This document shows, in pieces, positions 9,179-9,345 of a stretch of DNA of 9,345 nucleotides. Numbering within the stretch: the stretch's first letter is position 1; each line of letters starts with the position of its first letter. The translations under genes and the position numbers were made by a program. The notes under the pieces were generated by a model that was not told where the DNA came from, did no database searches, and saw nothing but the letters and a program-made list of their open reading frames with translations. Origin of the DNA: JAIYDJ01 sp038246975 (GTDB taxonomy: Bacteria > Pseudomonadota > Alphaproteobacteria > Rhodobacterales > Rhodobacteraceae); assembly GCA_038246975.1 (NCBI GenBank), contig JBBRVJ010000148.1:1-9345 (forward strand), read 5' to 3'.

Positions 9179-9345
9179 ATGTCCCGTCGTCACGCCGCCG
9201 AAAAGCGCGAAATTCTGCCGGACGCCAAGTATGGCGACAAGGTCCTGACCAAATTCATGAACAACCTGATGATCGACGGCAAGAAGTCGGTCGCAGAGGG
9301 CATCGTGTATTCCGCGCTGGAACGGGTTCAGACCCGGCTCAAGCG
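9179..9345 (+). CDS. rpsG: 30S ribosomal protein S7 (3'-partial)
   Basis: The first 55 codons of S7, cut by the window end. It begins MSRRHAAEKREILPD and continues with YGDKVLTKFMNNLMIDGKKS and AEGIVYSALE, typical of the N-terminal 16S rRNA-binding helices of this protein. S7 nucleates assembly of the 30S head. The ribosome-binding site AGGAG (9167-9171) overlaps the rpsL stop codon and stands 7 bases from the ATG. The 11-base gap shows co-transcription and likely translational coupling with rpsL. Confidence 0.97.
   Translation, partial: MSRRHAAEKREILPDAKYGDKVLTKFMNNLMIDGKKSVAEGIVYSALERVQTRLK

Overview
The window looks like a chromosomal segment of a high-GC alphaproteobacterium, most likely a member of Rhodobacterales/Rhodobacteraceae. 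The RpoC, S12 and S7 sequences have that character, and the exosortase E / VPEID-CTERM pair is a type I associate with that group. This placement is from memory and composition, not a search.

Layout. (1) Bases 1-4224 hold nearly all of rpoC, the RNA polymerase beta' subunit, missing only its first few codons at the window edge and closed by a strong intrinsic terminator. (2) Bases 4342-8021 hold four plus-strand genes: a 10-TM EamA/DMT-family transporter; then, behind a recognisable promoter, a DPM1-like family 2 glycosyltransferase and a 100-aa LAB_N (lipid-A-disaccharide synthase N-terminal-like) membrane protein in tight tandem; then xrtE, an exosortase fused to a CPBP/Abi intramembrane protease. 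(3) Facing xrtE on the minus strand is a 54-aa gene (8080-8244). It carries a VPEID motif, one hydrophobic helix and an Arg-rich tail, which is the expected sorting signal for this exosortase class. The two genes share a perfect 12-bp bidirectional terminator. (4) Bases 8245-8795 are non-coding: the leader of the small gene, a 12-bp perfect palindrome, a good sigma70 promoter and a ~220-nt structured leader. (5) rpsL (S12) and the start of rpsG (S7) open the str operon.

How the parts may work together. The window joins two housekeeping blocks (the rpoC end and the str operon start) separated by about 4.5 kb of accessory envelope genes. The core of that insert is an exosortase/substrate pair. 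XrtE has all the expected residues for both of its enzymes (Cys235/Arg283/His304; EExxxR, FxxxH and HxxxN). The candidate substrate is very short and has no N-terminal signal peptide. If it is processed at VPEID, the released product would be a Trp-rich peptide of only about 25 residues. The adjacent glycosyltransferase and LAB_N protein could supply a lipid-linked sugar or other membrane modification linked to this system, but that is inference from position only.
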